This document shows, in pieces, positions 1-11,869 of a DNA stretch of 64,000 nucleotides. How positions within the stretch are numbered: position 1 is the first letter of the stretch; every line of letters begins with the position of its first letter. The notes beneath the pieces are model-generated. The model made no database searches, had not been told where the DNA came from, and saw nothing but the letters and a program-made list of their open reading frames with translations. A program made the translations under genes and the position numbers. The stretch is from positions 76,313,257-76,377,256 of the forward strand of contig NC_077238.1 of assembly GCF_947179165.1 (NCBI RefSeq). The letters run 5' to 3'. This DNA is from Solanum dulcamara (taxonomy: Eukaryota; Streptophyta; Magnoliopsida; Solanales; Solanaceae).

Positions 1-396
1 ATGCATGTACAAATTGACTGTATTCTGTTAAAGTTCATTCAGTGCAGATAAGGAATTAGGATAAAAGGGAATCTACTTTTCACATCGGTTGTTTAGTCCA
101 ATTTAACCACATCGTCTCTTGCTCTATGGAGTTATGATTTTCAGTTGCTTTATCGTTTACAGAAAATTAGGAGTTCAGTCAAGGAAACCGTGTGACTTAT
201 ATTTCAACTGATGTATAGCATCATCTAGCTTCATCATCAATAGTTACAAAGACGAATGAAGGTAGTAATCTTTGAACAGTGATAAGAAGTTTTTGTTTGG
301 TGAATCATGTCAATAACTGTAGAAAGAATAACAAACACAGTTTTCTCTTCTCTTGGCTAGAATGGTGCATTTCCAGAAAATTACTAAAATTGACAT

Positions 397-514
397 ATGT
401 TGCTCGGACTCTTCAGAAATATCAATGGGTGCGAGTCTGAGCCTCCAAAAATAGTGTATTTTTGGAGGATCCAATATAGGTGCGGCAACATTTTTGGAGA
501 GTTCGAGCAACGTA
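397..514. repeat. Short MITE-like repeat (GCTCGGAC family), copy 1
   Basis: About 118 bp bounded by imperfect inverted ends: ATGTTGCTCGGACTCTTC at the left and GAGTTCGAGCAACGTA at the right. Internally it holds a second inverted pair around CCTCCAAAAA and TTTTTGGAGG, so the unit can fold into a long hairpin. Two further copies with the same ends and core lie inside introns of the cyclin gene at 28459-28574 and 28794-28913. No coding capacity. The class (MITE or other short hairpin repeat) is inferred from structure only; no clear target duplication was resolved. Confidence 0.65.
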
Positions 515-1150
515 GAAATTGACTACCATGCACTCTCTAGTTTCAACATCACTAATCCTCCTTCCACTTCCCACTCTACACCTCAAGATAATACGACAAA
601 CCAGGCTTATTATAATCCAACCCCTTCAATTGATCCTCCATAGGATCACTCTTTCTCACAATTTTCACTTCAAAGATGGTATTTTCTATGCTTTTCCACA
701 TTATCATCCCATCCCCAGGAACCATTTTCTTTAATTCAGACCTCAATGAAGCCAAAAGGTGAAAGGAAAGACAGCATAACTTGAAAGCAACAGCATCACT
801 AAAGATGGCTATATGGTTACTTGCAACAGGAAAAAGAGAAAAACAATGCACAACAACAATAGCATTGTTATGATTTTATCCCAAACATGTAGGTGTCAGC
901 CATAGTAATCCTCAATATCCCTATTTTTTGATTGTGTATAAGTGAAAAATCCCCAAGAATCAGCTAGATTCGAGTTTCAGGGAATAATGAGTCACTCATC
1001 TACCTTTCTCCACTTAAAAGTAGAATTTTATCGGTGAAGGGGTCGAACACGTGACATGGGCCTAACATATATAGACCCCACGCTATGCTCTTACCGAAAC
1101 ACCTAGCTCACCAATCCTCTCGTGTCCTATTGATCAGAAGCATCCAACAG
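515..1150. other. Unassigned stretch, no supported gene
   Basis: Contains a 91-codon open frame on the minus strand (576-851) overlapping a 71-codon frame on the plus strand. I recognise neither. The minus frame ends at a stop and could be the last exon of something extending further, but I see no splice-supported continuation and no domain. From about 1000 the sequence becomes repeat-like and leads into the hAT relic. Confidence 0.3.
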
Positions 1151-1171
1151 CGCCCCACTAAAGCTGCTTAT

Positions 1172-3500
1172 CGGACGGATCGGACGGATAATTTGACTTA
1201 ACGGTTTGGTCTATTGGATATCGATTTTTAAATTTACTAATTCGCTAGCTAACTTATAAGATATCGGTTGGTTCGGTAATTGATTAGCAATTATCGGACG
1301 GTTATCGGACGGTGTATTGGTTATTCTCTAATCTCTATGGTACCTTTTTTTCGATGAACGCACCATACAAAAAAATGACTTCTTTTCACTATTTTAAATA
1401 CAGTGAGTCACGGGCTTCTTTACGCCTTTATCTCTTTTAAATTTTAGTGTTTTTTTGAGTTTGCTATTAATTTTAGTCCAATCAGATTCTTCCAACATGA
1501 TTTCGGTAAATTTATATGCATATTGATTAAAAGTTGTAGTTATAGGGGCTTTATAAATATTACAAGTTTTTAAAAAATCATAAGTCGAATTCCACCTAGT
1601 CTCAATTTTTTCGGGCATTAATCTCGATCTAAGATTATTTTGCTCGCATTTTCTTTTAAATTCTTTAAGTCTACCTTTTTTATTATTTCCTTGAATAAAA
1701 CCAACTGCATGCCTAATTTTTTCAATTGTTGGCTCAAAAAAATAAAGTTCATCTTTTACAATTAAATTATATATATGACAACCACATCTAATATGAAAAA
1801 TATATTCTAAAAGGGAGGGGGGAGCTCAGTTTCAAAAAATTAATAGCAGCAATGTTGCTAGATGCATTATCAAAAGAAATACATAAAACTTTGTGTTGAA
1901 GACCATAATATTTTGCAACCATTGATATAGAATCAAAAATAAACTGTGCATTATGATTTCGGTCTTCATCATATTGAAATACTAAAATACGTTTTTGCAT
2001 AATAAAATTACTATATATCCAATGACAAGTAACAGTTAAATAATCATTTTTATTTATAGCACGACCAAAATCAGAAGTAAGTGAAATTCTACATCGAAGA
2101 TTTGTTAATAACCAACGTAAATAATATGCATATTGTCTATAAAGTCTCAAAATATCTGATCTACATGTATTTCTAGAAATACCGTTAAACATTGAATTAT
2201 AAATTGATTGTATATAACGAATAAAAGCATTAGAAGAAGCAAATGAAAAAGGTAGACAACCACAACTATCATTTTCACTATTTCTTCACCGTCACTCATT
2301 TTATTATACGTCTCCGCTAATTTTTTGGTCTGTGGGTTTATTCTACCTTGAACTAGTCCAATAGCACTCCCTATTCGTTCTTACCAATCACGATGTTCAT
2401 TGTCTAGATGTCTAATTAATTGACCCATTCCATCTTTATTACTCCCGGTCTTATGGTCGAATTTTTTTTGACATTCTTTACATTGAACTTTAGTTGTTTC
2501 GGCTATGCGTTCAAAATAATGTCATACTAAACTAGTTTTTTTCTTTCTTTTACAGGTTGTGGAGGAAGATTAACAGTTCTCGATTGAGCGTTACCTATAT
2601 CTACATCAGGACTAGTTAGTGTAACATCCACATCATCATTATTATCTTGTTCTATTTCTACTTCAAATTCATTTGGTTCTTCTATACCGTAAGTTTCTTG
2701 ATATTCATTTTTATTCATATCATGTGCACCTACACCTATTTCTCCAAATTCACTAGGTGGTGCTTCAGGCATACGAAAATAATTTCTACTTGTATTACCT
2801 CTATTAGAAGCACTTTTTTTCTTACTACCACTACTTCCGCCGGGACACAAATTTTTAATATTTTTACCTACATTTTTTAATCTATTCATTATGCAAATTA
2901 AATTAATAAAAATTATAAACACAAAAATTAAATATTTAAATATATTAGAATTAATTTACTAAATAAAAGCAAGAGAAGGAACGATTATACCAAATTTCCA
3001 AAATCAAACAAAGAATTGTTAAATTGATGAAATGTTGAACAATTGAAAGTTGAAAACTACCACTTGATGTTGTTAATTGCAAAAAAAATAAAAGATTGAT
3101 ATCACTTTAAGAGAGAATTGAGAAATTGAGAGAATTAGATGATTGTTGGTGGAAAAAATGATTAAATATTGTAGGTATTTATAGAAATAAAATATCATTT
3201 TTGCCAATTTTCAGAAAGTAGCCATTGGGCCCAACAGTATTTTCTGAAAAGTGGCCCAACGGCTATTTTAGAAAATAAAATAAAATAAAATAAAAAATTA
3301 ATTATACCGGGCCGGTACGGATCGATGGACCGGTGGGCTGGCTACCGATTTCTTAACAAATCGGTCTAACCGGCCCACGCCAAAAATTACATCGGACCAA
3401 CTCAATTTTTTTGGGGTGGGCCGGTATCCGGTCCGGTCCCAACCGTGCGAGGTCTTTAATGAGACGAAAATCGGATCACCCGGTCCATTTGACACCCTTA
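1172..3500 (-). mobile_element. Decayed hAT transposon, possibly chimeric at its left end
   Basis: The right end reads GGTCCATTTGACACCCTTA, which on the minus strand gives the TAAGGGTGTCAAAT type of start common to plant hAT elements, and the adjacent 200 bp are rich in CCGG/CGG subterminal motifs. The left end instead carries repeated TTATCGGACGG motifs and does not mirror the right end, so the left terminus may be lost or belong to another element. The interior encodes pieces of a hAT transposase on the minus strand. Boundaries on the left are approximate and no target duplication was identified. Confidence 0.6.
1394..2922 (-). pseudogene. hAT transposase pseudogene (BED finger, RNase H-like pieces)
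   Basis: Read on the minus strand, the first piece (2527-2922) is a Ser/Asn-rich N-terminus (true start probably MNRLKN at about 2889). It is followed after a stop by a BED-type zinc finger with CKEC at about 2480 and an HLDNEH histidine pair near 2400. The second piece (1788-2192) has an RNase H-like transposase core, with LTSDFGRA, QKRILVF and ISFDNASSN resembling RICESLEEPER-type plant hAT proteins. The third (1394-1618) carries the ETRWNSTYDFL motif. Several stops and frame changes separate the pieces and no C-terminal dimerisation domain is visible, so the gene is dead. The family is known to bind element ends and catalyse cut-and-paste transposition. Confidence 0.75.
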
Positions 3501-3988
3501 ATTTCTGGTCTTAATAATTAAGAATGCAACTTTCCTAGATGCCATCCAGGGGGAGTTGATAGTTGTACACGAGTTTGATCGAACCTTATAGATTTTATTC
3601 AAATAATGTATTTTTGTTAATAAATTCAATCGAGTTATTATCATTTTTAAATTCAAAATTCATAAAATTGAAATTCTAGTATCGCCTTAGAATTATCATC
3701 ACACCTTTTATATTCTGAGAACAATCAGTCAAAAGCAAGACAAAGACTAGAATCGATCATCACCACCCATCTATCTAGCTAGTTGGTGGAGAATGGACCA
3801 AATTAAGAGACAAACATCTACTCTTTTCCTATTAAGATCCCTATTTTTTTTCTACAAATTGAAAATTGAATTATTTTCTTTTGTGATTCCGTATTGTCTA
3901 TGAGATATTAGTTATTTCTCACCAGCATAAACATCGGAGTTAACTATCCACCTGTTAGGGTTTGATAGATGAAAAGAAATTACTTTTA
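3501..3988. other. Intergenic, nothing recognised
   Basis: AT-rich sequence without an open frame, RNA gene or repeat that I can identify. Confidence 0.4.
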
Positions 3989-3989
3989 G

Positions 3990-4418
3990 GGTGTGTTTGG
4001 TATGAAGAAAAATATTTTTCGAAAAATGTCTTTCAATGTTCTCATATTTGGTTGATCAAAATATTTGGATAACATTTTATCTAGGAAAACAAATTTCTTA
4101 AAAATAAAGAAAATAACTTCCTTGATGAAAGTAGAGAAAACAAGTTGCATAAGTGACATTTCAAGTTTATTATCTCCTCTCCACCCACCCAACCTCCCAA
4201 CACTCATCACCCTTTGACCATCCAACCCCCTGCCACCCCCGACCCCCTACTCTCCATTCTTACCCGTCTCCATAACGTTTTGCTAGATAACATATATAAA
4301 TTCTCTTGAGATAATATTTTCTCGCTTACCTACCAAACACTAGAAAATACGTAAGAGACTCACTTATTTTCCAATAAAATATTTCCTTGAAAATCATTTT
4401 TCTTCATACCAAACACAC
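3990..4418. repeat. MITE with GTGTGTTTGG inverted ends
   Basis: The left end GTGTGTTTGGTATGAAG (from 3991) is mirrored by CTTCATACCAAACACAC at the right (to about 4417); the match continues inward through AAAAAT. The element is about 428 bp with no coding capacity and a C-rich middle. The outermost base or two do not match, so the exact ends and the target duplication are unresolved and the superfamily is not assigned. A diverged partial relative starts at 15527. Confidence 0.65.
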
Positions 4419-4419
4419 A

Positions 4420-4541
4420 ATGTTTTTACTTCCACTAGGATTTGAACGTGATACATTAATGTTTTTGCTTCCGCTAGAATTTGAACGTGAAACATTTAAT
4501 GTTTTGCTTCAGATCGCTAGAATTTGAACGTGAAACATTAT
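4420..4541. repeat. Three tandem copies of a roughly 40-bp unit
   Basis: Three consecutive units each contain a TTTT(A/G)CTTC stretch followed by CTAG(A/G)ATTTGAACGTGA and end in ACATT. Starts are near 4420, 4459 and 4499; the third carries a few extra bases. The array directly abuts the right end of the MITE at 3990-4418. Confidence 0.7.
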
Positions 4542-4659
4542 GATTCTCAATTAATTTATCAATCACTAGGTCACACCCTTGAATACTTGAAAAGTTGACT
4601 GGAGTATTCTTACTTTATGGACCAAAATTACTTTGGCTGTTACATTATATAACCAACAA

Positions 4660-4742
4660 GGCGCTTTGGCTGAGTGGTTAGGGCGTGTGCCATGGTAAAT
4701 ACATGGGGTTTTCCCGTGAGCGTTCGACTCTCTCAGGCGGAC
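4660..4742 (+). tRNA. tRNA-Ser(GCU)-like gene, probably a degenerate copy
   Basis: The internal A box TGGCTGAGTGG matches the pol III consensus, the B-box region GTTCGACTC is close to consensus, and a long variable arm (GGGGTTTTCCC) and a T run at 4752-4757 follow. The layout matches plant tRNA-Ser(GCU). Departures: the anticodon loop is 8 nt (CATGGTAA), so the expected GCT triplet is absent and GGT occupies its place; the last anticodon-stem pair is lost; the T stem has one mismatch; the first two acceptor positions do not pair. A tRNA pseudogene or tRNA-derived repeat is therefore more likely than a working decoder. Confidence 0.55.
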
Positions 4743-4757
4743 TCGGTCTGGTTTTTT

Positions 4758-5848
4758 CAGCTTCTAGGCAATTATTTATTTATTGACACGTGTTATCTAT
4801 AATTCCATTTTGCTTTCTTTTCTTCATTTATTTCCGCCTGTTCATTTTTTATTTGTTCATAGTTAATTCTACACTTGATTAAGAAAATGATTAAATTGTT
4901 ACGATACCTTTTGAATATATTGAATTTAATATTTTAAAAAATAATTATAGTTAATAATAATAAAAATAAATTATAACTTAATTATTTAAATTGGATAAGT
5001 AATAATAAATATTATATTATTAATATTATGGACAAAGTAAAAATAGACAGCGAGTAAACAGTATTTCTTATTTATTTTGGTATCATAGGAAAGGTCAGAA
5101 AGAATGAGTCAAGTCAAGCTACATTTCATTAAAAATGAAAATTGTGTCTTTCTTCCGAAACATCATTTGCCTTTTCCTTAGTCAACCAGCAAAATAACGC
5201 ATTCAATCGCATTATCTTATTATTTGGCCCCCTAATAAATGGCCCAATAAATTTATAAAGGTGACGTTTAACAAACTCTTAACTAAGCTTCCTAATTGTC
5301 AACCTTGCCCTTATACTATTTTCAAGTGGTACTTTTTGACTCCCAAGTTTTTTTCTTGTTTTCATATTCATTAACTAATAATACATTTTCTTGTTCAACC
5401 TATTATTTTAATTGTAGTAATGAGATCATGTCCACTAATAAAAATCATTAAAGTTTAAACTGTTATATTTGGGTAATAAAAAAATATATGAAACATAGTA
5501 CTTAAATTGTTCTTTTCACCTCAATATTTTGTTTACTTTTAGTTGAGTTTGAAAATATCAGTTAAAATTATCCATAAAAGTTAAAAATGATCATTTCTAA
5601 AATTATTAAGTTCTTAACATTCAATGATATCTCTCAAATGGAGTATCAATTGGACCACTTAAATTGACTTTGATCGAGTCAAAGTGATCTCGACTATGGA
5701 TTACTAGAGTATAATCTAATTTAATTTGATGAATTCATATATTATAAGTGCATTGATTACTTAAGAATTTCATAAAATCCTTGATAAAAAATAGGATTGT
5801 TTGTTAGTATTAATAATAATTAGTAGTATGTGATAAGGCGCATATATA
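4758..5848. other. AT-rich intergenic stretch
   Basis: No open frame of note and no repeat structure that I could support. Contains short A/T runs only. Confidence 0.4.
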
Positions 5849-6165
5849 CTCCGTTCATTTTAAAATACGTGAATTGTTGAGACAAAATACATACCCATTA
5901 AGAAAAAAAAATTAGGACATAAATTGAACACCACTTTTCACTTTTGCCCTTTTAGTTATTTTCAAACTATTCTTGAAAATAAAAATAATTTTAAGTAAAA
6001 TCATAAATATGAATAATTAACTCTCTTGAAATTATCACATAGAAAATGTAAATGAGGGGCAATAAAGAAAAAAAAATTCAACAACTCTCTTGAACTTTGA
6101 ACAGTTCACTTATTTTGCAATATGAAAAGAGGTCCAACAATTCACTTATTTTGAAATCGATGGAA
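5849..6165. repeat. Stowaway-type MITE
   Basis: About 317 bp. The left end CTCCGTTCATTTTAAAATA and the right end, reading inward on the other strand TTCCATCGATTTCAAAATA, are imperfect inverted repeats that continue through GTGAATTGTTG. Both ends are flanked by TA, the target duplication of Tc1/mariner-related Stowaway elements, and the CTCC(CTCC)GT start is typical of that group. No coding capacity. Confidence 0.7.
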
Positions 6166-6486
6166 TATATTTTATTAGTTAAGTTTGAACATTACAGAAA
6201 TCGATTAAGTAAAGTCTTCCCAAATTTAGATGAAGTGCCATTCCAGTCAAGTTGAGTTGATCTTTCCCTTGCACATGTCCTAAGATTTGTTTCATAAATT
6301 GGAATCAAGTTGATATAAATGTATGTGTCAATTCAGATATAGTGCAAGTTGAGGTAATTTAATTAGGTGATAGCTAGGCAGTAGACACTTGCCTAGTTAC
6401 TGCCAGGAATTTTCAGCAATTAATTGGGTCATAATCCCATATATTATGTGATCAATAGATATATTTTCAATAGGTAGGTATTAAAT

Positions 6487-6610
6487 GAGATGGTTCGGGT
6501 ACATGAATAGAAAATGTGCGCATGTGTCAGTCAAAAGAGGTGTGAGAGGTATAAGTAGGCCGAAAAGATTAGTGGGGATTAGATAGAACACGACGTAATT
6601 AAATTTTAAA
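6487..6610 (+). pseudogene. LINE (RTE-type) reverse transcriptase C-terminal scrap
   Basis: An open frame from 6487 to the stop at 6600-6602 starts with MRWFGYMNRK and later has SRPKRLVG. These correspond to the RWFGHV...GRPK motifs at the very C-terminus of plant RTE-type LINE proteins. Only about 40 codons survive, which fits the 5' truncation usual for LINEs. A longer fragment of the same protein end lies in the opposite orientation at 25542-26275. Confidence 0.55.
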
Positions 6611-7736
6611 ACAATGAAGTTTTATTAATAAATTCTTATTAAATTTGGATTACCTCATGATACGTTGACCAAATCAAATTATTAATTAATAAAGTCAAAT
6701 TAATATTTAAGTTAAAATTATATGACATAAATAAAGTCTAAATTACATTTGGGTCAGTCCATTAAGTTGACAAGACGAGTCCAACTCATGCTCAAGGTCC
6801 TCTAAAATTATTTAGAGACCAAAATACCCCTAAACCCTAACTACACCTATATAAAGGATCATAAGACCAAAAAAAGAGACACAAAAATATATAGAAAAAA
6901 CTCCGCTCTTCAGTGATGATCCGCAAGTCTTCTGCATAGAAAAGAAGTCTTTGTCTCCAGGTGTTGAGCCACAAGTATTTCATCAATTCAAAAACAAAGT
7001 AAAGCTCTTGAGTTGAAGATTGTGAGGAGAAGAATCAGAGGATTACGTCTTTTTCCGTTATATTTCATAAAGATTGTAACCTTCGCATAAATTATTGAAA
7101 TATATATATCATTGTTTATCGCTATTTTCCTTTTTTAATTACTATTTTTCAGAAACAAAACTTAGTCACTTACCAATAGAAAGGCTTGAAGTTTGATAAT
7201 TAGAATAGAAAACTAGTTAATAATCGAATGCTCTAGCTTTTTATATGGGAGATGTAGATTAATAGTAGCAGAGTCTGTTATTTTTCAAAGTCTCTAATTA
7301 GTAAATTGCAGGCACGTGCTCTTTTCGTAAATAATATTTTATGATGCTTTTGTTATAATTTTCACCTTTCTGTTCCTTTTTATAAATATATATTTTATTT
7401 CGTAAAAATCGTCAAGTGAGTCAGAGGAAGAGGCATTCATTGTCAGCATCTTTGTTTGATTCCATTGCTTTTCTTACAAGACATTTTACAAAACGTACTC
7501 TATCTTTTTATTTTAGTAAAAGAGAGGGGAAAAAATGAAGCTTCCTAAAACGTCAAAACATCTGGCATGGCATGTTATATATAGCCAACAACTAAAGTAA
7601 ACAAAGAGAGACAAAAAAAACATGAGTGTCTCATGTTCTTTGAAGTGTAACCAACATAATTTTCAGTATCTTTATTTGATACAGGGTCTAATAAAATAAT
7701 ATCACATAGATTGAATTGAAAATAAATAAATAAAAT
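6611..7736. other. Intergenic; possible old solo LTR around 6620-7140
   Basis: There is no coding frame. A TATATAAAGG box near 6848 is followed by about 60 bp of A-rich leader and a purine-rich exon-like stretch (6900-7060), an arrangement resembling the U3-R-U5 of a plant copia LTR. I could not find matching ends or a target duplication, so a host promoter fragment is equally possible. Confidence 0.25.
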
Positions 7737-7976
7737 ATATTTTTTATTTTAATTTATTTGTCTTATAATTTTTTTAATCCATTTCAAAATATTTCTCTCT
7801 TTTTAACAATTTTTTTAATATCAATTTTTCAAATGACATGTTTACAAAATTAAAGAACACTTGTATATATTTGACATATTATTTATTTAAAAACACAAGA
7901 TTCAACATTTGTCTTTTACCTTTTTAAATTTCATGTCAGGTCAAAATAAAATAAATAAATTAAAATCGAGCGAGTA
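7737..7976. repeat. Degraded Stowaway-like MITE
   Basis: The left part TTTTAATTTATTTGTCTTAT and the right part AAATTAAAATCGAGCGAGTA form an imperfect inverted pair of the kind seen at Stowaway ends (the right end reads TACTCGCTCGATTTTAATTT on the other strand). About 240 bp with no frame. The left terminus is degraded, so the start is approximate. Confidence 0.45.
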
Positions 7977-8249
7977 TAACTTATTTAAATCGTGCTTAAT
8001 TAATTAATGATAGAAGTATTGAAAACACCCCTAAATTCGATACAAATTATTAGTTTCATCCCCGTATTATTAACAATCTTAAAAACACTCATTTACCTGA
8101 CTAACAGAACTTAAATATATCCTCAATTTTGCAACATGAGTGATATACTCTCCTAAATTCTCCTAAGTTTAGGGGTATTTTGAACCCTTCTCTCGACTTT
8201 TTATTAAGAGTCTCATTCTCTTATAAGAGTTTGAGATCACTTGTTATGT

Positions 8250-8257
8250 CATATGGC
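8250..8257. repeat. 8-bp target site duplication, left copy
   Basis: CATATGGC immediately precedes the left hAT terminus and is identical to 11862-11869. Eight-base duplications are diagnostic of hAT insertion. Confidence 0.9.
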
Positions 8258-11200
8258 CAGGGGCGGAACCAGAATATTTGATAAGGGGGTTCAAGAAAAT
8301 TAAAAAAATAAATGCGCAAAGAAATCAAAACAAACACAATTCTCTATTGAAAGTGCAAGTATATTACTACAACTGTACACGACGAGGTTTCATTCCTTGA
8401 AATATTTTTATAATAACATCATTAGAGATCCTATTAAACACATCTTTTTCTACATAAGGCACCAAGCAACCACTAAAATAACTCTCATTCATTCGACTCC
8501 GCAAGTCATTCTTGATAAACTTCATTGCCGAAAAAGTTCTTTCAACGGATGCAGTGGCAACTGGCAAGAGCAAGGCAAGTTTCACTAAGAGGAATACATG
8601 AGGGTAGTTTGAATGCTTCTTTGTCTGAACTAATCTTTTTGAAAGATCACAAAGTCCTTTTAGATCGGAGAACCTTTCATCAAGATCACGAACATCAATA
8701 ATGTAACTTGCAAGTTGATTCTCAAGAACCCCCATACTAAATTCATCAAAGTCATCAGGATAATGTTCAGCCATTCTCATTATTTTCCTGAGATCAAAAC
8801 TAGAAAATGAGTCAATTGGATTTAAACAAGCAATTCCATGAAGCAAATCAGTCGTTACTTCATCAAAACGATAAGAAAGCTCTTAAATTTGCCAATCAAT
8901 AACTTTGCAAAACACTTCAACGTAATAATGGTGTGAGATAGTACAACCAGCAAGTTTACGTCGTGATCTCAAAAAGGTAAAGTACGGCTCATCTAACTTA
9001 GGTATCAAAATTTGATACTTGATACAAAATTTAGATACTTTATCAATAAGCGAACCCCATTCATCCTCTCTGAACTTTTGCAACCTTTTCTTTGCTACTT
9101 GAACAAGTAGCATGGCATTTACAATATCTTGCTCTTTTTTCTGTAAGCATTTGTTAAGCTCATCTGTGATTGCTAAAATATCTCTCATCAAATGCAATAT
9201 GAATGCAACATCAAATGTTTGACATGCTCTGAGAAATCCCATTGCCTTGGCACTTTCATCTGGACAATGTGAATCAACAACAATATCATTAAGTACATCA
9301 ACAATTGAACCAAACATAATAATAAAGTTACTAAAAGATTTGTAGTGGGATCCCCAACGAGTATCACAAGCTCTAGTAAGACCAAATTCTTGATGCAAGC
9401 CTCTACCAGTTTCAAGTTCACCCATATCTAATGCCTCTTGAACTCTTTTCTTTTGAGATTCTCGATATTCATCCATGCGTTTAAAAGAAGCTCCCAACAT
9501 ATTCAAAATACTTGAAACCAATAGTACAAGCTCCCCCACTTCAACACACTTTTTAGAAACCGCAACAAGACTTAGTTGAAGTTGATGAGCAAAGCAATGA
9601 ACAGAATGAGCCGATCTACTTTCTTGCTTAATCAATATTTTAAGGCCATTGATTCTACCTTGCATATTACTTGCCCCATCATAACATTGTCCACGTACAT
9701 AAGAAAGACTCAAGGAATGTTGAGCAAGTAAATTAACAATTGCTTCTTTTAGAGATAATGCACAAGTATCTTGAACATGAATAATGTCGATAAGTCACTC
9801 CATCACAAATTCCATTCTATCAACATATCGTAAAACAACGGCTATTTGCTTCTTGCGCGATACATCAAAAGATTCATCAACCAACAAGGCAAAGTAATCA
9901 CCATTTAATTCTTCTATGATAGCCTTAATTGTTTCAATTTTGCATGCAGTCACAATTTCTTTTTGAATCATTGGAGAAGTCATCAGATCATTTTGTGGAG
10001 CATGTTTCAATACACAATCTTTAATGTTATCACACCTTTCAAAATACCATGAAAGAATTTCAAGAAAATTACCTCTGTTAAGTGATGATTTAGATTCATC
10101 ATGACCCCGAAATGTCAATTCTTGATTCAAAAGAAGCCTTACAACATCAACTGAAGCATTTAAGCGGAGCCAATACTCATGCTTAAATTGAGAATCTTGC
10201 CTCACAAGTGCAGATTGAATAGATTGTTCTTGTCGCACTAGATCTTCACAATTCTTTCTTGCCTGATTATGAATGTTATTTCCGCCACCAACATGTTTTT
10301 TAAGACTCTTCTTTTTTTGCCAACTCCTAAACCCTATGGTCGAAAATACATCACCCCCTCCTTGATGAATATTATCGTTTGCAAATAGATAGCAATTCAA
10401 ACAAAAGACTGCATCTTTACTTTCACTATACTCTAACCAATTAGAATACTCACTAAACCACGAGGATTAAAACGACGCATGTCTCTAGAAATTTTTGTTT
10501 TAGGATACTCTTTAAGCCGAGGTTGACAAGGACCTCTCCTAAGATATTCTCTTCGAATGACATCACGATGATTTGGATGAAAGTCCAAGATTTGAGTTCT
10601 TTCACCCGGGTCATGCTTTAAAGAATTCAAATCAAATTCCTGAGAAGAAAGCAATGGTACTTCTGAGTGGTTGACATTTTCTTCTAGATTAGGTTGATCA
10701 TGAGAGTCCAAAGTTGATTTAGGAACTTTGGTAAAATAATTCTTCACTGACTTTTGAGACTGAATTATAAAAAAAAAATTAGTTACAATTAAAGACACAA
10801 TGTCAATCTTAAAAGCCAATAAAATAAAGCCTATTTAAGAACATCTAACTGTTAGAATAAAAACTCAATCTTATGAGAATAAAAACTCAATCTTGTATAT
10901 AGCAATACAACAAAAAAACAATTAGTAACCTTAACTCCTTAAGCATATCCCATTTCAAAAACTCTACCAAATGTCTCAATAAGCAAGAAAATAACTTAAC
11001 CACAATCCAACACACATAAAATGGAAATAGGGAATTGATTACTAAATAAAAATCTACACTTTGGTTTTTTTACTAGCTAAAAATAAATATCTAGAAGACC
11101 AATTTTGCAAACAAACAACATTTAAAAATTAAAACAATCAAGGCTTGGGGTTCATGAATGGAAAATGGATCAGCCGTCAGCTACCCATTTCACAAAATGG

Positions 11201-11861
11201 GTTGATTAACAACTAACAAGAAACAATAATGGATTTATTGTGATTTTGAGTATGGTTAAAAAAAAAAGAGGGAAAAAAAAAGAAATACCTTGGAATTGGA
11301 AGCCATGGGTGATGGGCCAAGAAGCAATATCATTTGGCCTCTTCAGTCTTCATCACCTTCACAGAACAACTGAACAAGAGAAACGAAGATGAACAAAGAA
11401 GAAGACACAAAGTAATTAGGGCTTCAATTAGGAAAGTAGTGTGTAGAGTAGATTAATTTCTTTGGTTTTTGTATAGTTGTTTACACTACATTACTACATT
11501 TACCTTTTTATAAAGTAATAAAAAGCCCAAAGGGTATAATTGACTTTTAAAAAATAAATATCCCAAAGCCAAATGGCCCACGTTTTTTTAAATAATAATA
11601 ATAATAATAATAAATAAAGTGTGTCTTTTTTTTAAGGGACTGATGAAAAAAGAAAAAAACATGTCATTACTAAGAATCGAACCCACAACCATGGGGTCAT
11701 TCACAAGCACCTTATCCACTGATCCACAATCTTCATTTGTTAAGGGGATGCAAAAATAATATTTGTACATGAATAAAAAAATTCGCAGTATATATATAGT
11801 GTAATTTTCCGACGAAGGGGGTTTGGTCGCCACCCCTCGCACCCCTGTGGCTCCGCCCCTG
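8258..11861 (-). mobile_element. Complete hAT element with perfect 8-bp target duplication
   Basis: A 3,604-bp element starting CAGGGGCGGAACCA and ending TGGCTCCGCCCCTG, which are inverted repeats with one mismatch, flanked on both sides by CATATGGC. The single gene runs on the minus strand and encodes a TTF-finger hAT transposase. The ends look mobilisable, but the transposase has at least three disabling changes, so this copy could move only with help from an intact relative. The (ATA) run at 11592-11611 and other simple repeats lie upstream of the gene. The short MITE at 39806-39992 has similar terminal bases. Confidence 0.92.
8367..11306 (-). pseudogene. hAT transposase pseudogene (TTF finger, DUF4371, hAT dimerisation)
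   Basis: Exon 1 is 18 bp: ATG at 11304-11306, encoding MASNSK, with a GT donor after 11289. Exon 2 starts at 10759 after a TTCAG acceptor, in phase, with SQKSVKNYF. The protein then has RRFNPR, a TTF-type finger ending in CLNCYLF, a DUF4371-like core (ALLVDESFDVSRKKQ, QCYDGASNMQG, FAHQLQLSL, DTRWGSHY) and a C-terminal hAT dimerisation domain (LLPVATASVERTFSAM). Disabling changes are a one-base loss near 10465 just after RRFNPR, TGA at 9795-9797, and TAA at 8883-8885; reading resumes in the expected frame after each. The domain order matches the zinc finger MYM/TTF-type proteins common in plants. The product, when intact, would cut and rejoin the element ends in the nucleus. Confidence 0.88.
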
Positions 11862-11869
11862 CATATGGC
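11862..11869. repeat. 8-bp target site duplication, right copy
   Basis: CATATGGC, identical to 8250-8257, follows the right terminus CCGCCCCTG directly. Confidence 0.9.

Noticed and set aside
576..851. Possible terminal exon on the minus strand
   Set aside because: Not recognisable, with no splice-supported continuation; it was left as an unassigned stretch.
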